This document shows, piece after piece, positions 9,556 through 10,745 of a stretch of DNA of 10,745 bases. The position numbers were made by a program, and so were the translations under genes. Numbering within the stretch: position 1 is the first letter of the stretch; each line of letters opens with the position of its first letter. The notes beneath the pieces were generated by a model. It had not been told where the DNA came from. It made no database searches and saw nothing but the letters and a program-made list of their open reading frames with translations. The DNA comes from G963669175 sp964648415 (lineage in GTDB: Bacteria; Electryoneota; Electryoneia; Electryoneales; Electryoneaceae), in assembly GCA_964648415.1 (NCBI GenBank), contig CAZYOC010000155.1, positions 1 to 10,745 of the forward strand, given 5' to 3'.

Positions 9556-9801
9556 CTACACAAAGGAGACCCTCGTGTGAAAAGTCTGTGAATAGCTTTC
9601 GCGTCCGGGCTTTACTTGTTTGACAATATAGCTGCCAGGCTCCAATTCAGACCTTGCAAATCGCAATGCTTCCAGCTCGGTGTCAAATGCGCCTTCGATC
9701 TTGTCGCCCGCCAAGACGATGTACTGCCCGTCGTACTTTTCTACTAGTTCGTCTTGGTGCTCGATATAGTATTGCAATTCACGCCTCAGCTTCGCACACA
9801 T
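9556..9801 (-). CDS. DUF5678-like small protein, partner of the retropepsin-like protease
   Basis: This 81-residue protein resembles the DUF5678 family from memory of its pattern: an N-terminal helix (LQYYIEHQDELVEKY), a short beta segment (GQYIVLAGDKIEGAFDT), a second helix (ELEALRFARSEL), and a conserved C-terminus (IVKQVKPGRESYSQTF then HTRVSF). It is soluble and acidic to neutral, with no membrane segment or signal peptide. The Shine-Dalgarno GGAGG five bases before ATG is excellent. It is first in the operon, 28 bases before the protease gene, and members of this family are, as I recall, often encoded beside retropepsin-like proteins. The function is unknown. It could be a substrate, inhibitor or adaptor of the protease, which is inference from position alone. 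Confidence 0.72.
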   Translation of the reverse strand: MCAKLRRELQYYIEHQDELVEKYDGQYIVLAGDKIEGAFDTELEALRFARSELEPGSYIVKQVKPGRESYSQTFHTRVSFV

Positions 9802-9826
9802 AACTTCCTCCTTTCTTGTAAGTTAA

Positions 9827-9855
9827 AAAATATGTATCGCAATTCCAACATGCAA
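9827..9855 (-). promoter_or_regulatory. Promoter of the DUF5678-protease operon
   Basis: On the minus strand TTGCAT (9855-9850) and TATTTT (9832-9827) are exactly 17 bases apart, followed by an AT-rich discriminator and, 25 bases on, the ATG at 9801. Each box matches four of six consensus positions. No similar promoter is seen between the two genes, so both should be co-transcribed. Confidence 0.4.
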
Positions 9856-9997
9856 CTCGCCTACTCCAAGTTAAGCTCCTCAGAGAACGGCTAAGCAAGT
9901 GACAATTCTACATATATCACTCATTGCAAATACCGCACCAGTTTCGTTTCGCAGTCGTACTAGGATTCATGAAACTAAGAGCAGACGAGACCAGTAA

Positions 9998-10082
9998 TGG
10001 TGCGAGCAGTGGGACTCGAACCCACACCCCCGGAAGGACAGGATCCTAAATCCTGCGCGTCTGCCAGTTCCGCCATGCTCGC
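9998..10082 (-). tRNA. tRNA-Leu, anticodon UAG, CCA encoded
   Basis: A complete class II cloverleaf reads on the minus strand. The acceptor stem GCGAGCA (10082-10076) pairs with TGCTCGC (10008-10002), followed by discriminator A (10001) and encoded CCA (10000-9998). The anticodon arm is CAGGA-TTTAGGA-TCCTG, placing TAG at positions 34-36, which decodes CUA and other CUN leucine codons. The T arm GTGGG-TTCGAGT-CCCAC and a D arm beginning GGCGGAACTGGCAGACGC are intact. A variable arm lies between the anticodon and T arms. Encoded CCA fits a gammaproteobacterium. No duplicated 3' end, which would mark an integrated element, is seen in the window. Confidence 0.96.
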
Positions 10083-10094
10083 GTCGGGTGTTCA

Positions 10095-10123
10095 AAGATA
10101 ACACGTGGGCAGGGAAATGTGAA
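10095..10123 (-). promoter_or_regulatory. Promoter of tRNA-Leu
   Basis: On the minus strand TTCACA (10123-10118, five of six consensus) and TATCTT (10100-10095, four of six) are 17 bases apart. The -10 box ends 12 bases before the tRNA 5' end, giving a short leader as is usual for tRNA genes. The discriminator between -10 and start is GC-rich (ACCCGAC), typical of stringently controlled stable-RNA promoters. Confidence 0.5.
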
Positions 10124-10506
10124 GAGGTGAACGTCGTCCATAAACTCATAAACTAGGGACAGACGGTAGTTTTTGTGTCCTCGCCTGCTTTCCCTGTTGT
10201 CACAGACGCCAACCTCTACATTTGCTAACATAGGTTCTCACCTTTGGTTTCGCAAGATTGTTCATGGGAAAAGTCCATTTTCAGTGAACTGGTCTGTCTC
10301 CGACTGTAACAGAACGCATGATTGGATTCCTTCTGGACGTTGTGCCTGATTGCCGGTTGTATGAATGATTTCGTGTCATGTCTGCTTAAGCCCTGAAAGA
10401 GTTATAGTCCCGTTTTTTCCCTTTTCCCGGCTTGCCTTATGTGCGAACCGGAGAGCCATCGGGCGTCTTCCATAGCTGACTGTGATGTCAAACCGCCCGC
10501 AAGCGC
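10124..10506. other. Non-coding stretch right of tRNA-Leu
   Basis: No reading frame with a plausible start and family resemblance is present. The only noticeable symmetry is GACAGAC at 10158-10164 with its inverse GTCTGTC at 10292-10298, too short and too far apart to interpret. A T-rich run (10413-10427) has no stem before it. Confidence 0.5.
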
Positions 10507-10528
10507 ACGGCAAATCGGGCCATGCCGT
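10507..10528. repeat. Hairpin motif with conserved loop, copy 1
   Basis: ACGGCA (10507-10512) pairs with TGCCGT (10523-10528) around the ten-base loop AATCGGGCCA. The same loop and inner stem recur at 10661-10680, where the closing C-G pair is replaced by T-A. Confidence 0.5.
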
Positions 10529-10592
10529 CAGAGGCGCTTGTCTGGGTTAGCTTGATTTTTGCATGTGACGAGACGTTACCCGACTTGCTCGC

Positions 10593-10745
10593 ACAGAGAT
10601 GCACAGATGTTGCCGGCATCATACATAGCTGGCAGTCGTCAGTGATTCAAGATTCGGACGTGGCAAATCGGGCCATGCCAGCTTAAGAATACAGAGATGC
10701 ACAGATGTTGCCGGCATCATACATAGCTGGCAGTCGTCAGTGATT
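10593..10745. repeat. 98-bp tandem repeat, second unit cut by the window edge
   Basis: The 55 bases at 10593-10647 recur exactly at 10691-10745, a period of 98. The second copy is still matching when the window ends, so the true repeat may be longer and have more units. Each unit contains TGCCGGCA, and AGCTGGCA (10627-10634) with its inverse TGCCAGCT (10676-10683) enclosing the second copy of the hairpin motif (10661-10680). No reading frame of interest crosses it. Confidence 0.8.

Noticed and set aside
9998..10082. tRNA-Leu 3' end as an integration attachment site
   Set aside because: No second copy of the tRNA 3' end and no integrase gene occur in the window.
10158..10298. GACAGAC/GTCTGTC as ends of a small mobile element
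   Set aside because: Seven-base ends 127 bases apart are expected by chance, and no second copy or target duplication is seen.
10593..10745. CRISPR array
   Set aside because: Only two units are visible, the repeat (at least 55 bp) is longer than usual CRISPR repeats, and the supposed spacer contains a motif that also occurs outside the array. No cas gene is present.

Overview
The window looks like a moderately GC-rich bacterial chromosome segment. The tRNA-Leu gene has its 3' CCA encoded in the DNA, the aconitase is of the AcnA/IRP1 type, and a short repeat with the 'CATTCC(T/C)GCGAAAGC(A/G)GGAAT' style hairpin, common in proteobacteria, is scattered through it. This fits a gammaproteobacterium best, but no gene here fixes the taxonomy. 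The archaeal-type GatD is an unusual passenger for such a genome.

Layout, left to right. Positions 1-320 hold no convincing gene, a 117-bp miniature inverted-repeat element (copy A, 111-227) and a plus-oriented terminator hairpin (297-319). A 1056-residue soluble hybrid histidine kinase (4 PAS, HisKA, HATPase, receiver, Hpt) is read leftwards from 3491 to 321. Its middle third is strikingly AT-rich compared with both ends, as if the gene were a chimera. A diverged partial repeat copy sits in its promoter region (3522-3580). Aconitate hydratase acnA (6474-3769, minus) follows, with a clear intrinsic terminator at 3698-3738. A 361-bp divergent intergenic region separates acnA from a rightward pair: a solitary HicB-like antitoxin (6836-7030) and, after a C-rich gap, a GatD-type amidohydrolase (7122-8579). 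No HicA toxin and no GatE partner are present.

Beyond gatD lie a short 9-bp degenerate repeat and a second complete copy of the 117-bp element (copy B, 8775-8891), whose end supplies the stop codon of the next gene. That gene and the one upstream of it form a compact two-gene minus-strand operon: a DUF5678-like 81-residue protein (9801-9556) and a retropepsin-like aspartic protease fused to a SEC-C zinc motif (9527-8886). It has its own good promoter and strong Shine-Dalgarno sites. This module is the best candidate here for a poorly described system. tRNA-Leu(UAG) (10082-9998) follows with its promoter. The last 660 bp have no gene but contain a hairpin motif present twice with one compensatory base-pair change, and a 98-bp tandem repeat that runs off the right edge.

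The genes do not form one pathway. acnA (TCA cycle) and the tRNA are housekeeping. The kinase, HicB, GatD and protease module look like independent accessory units separated by mobile repeats.
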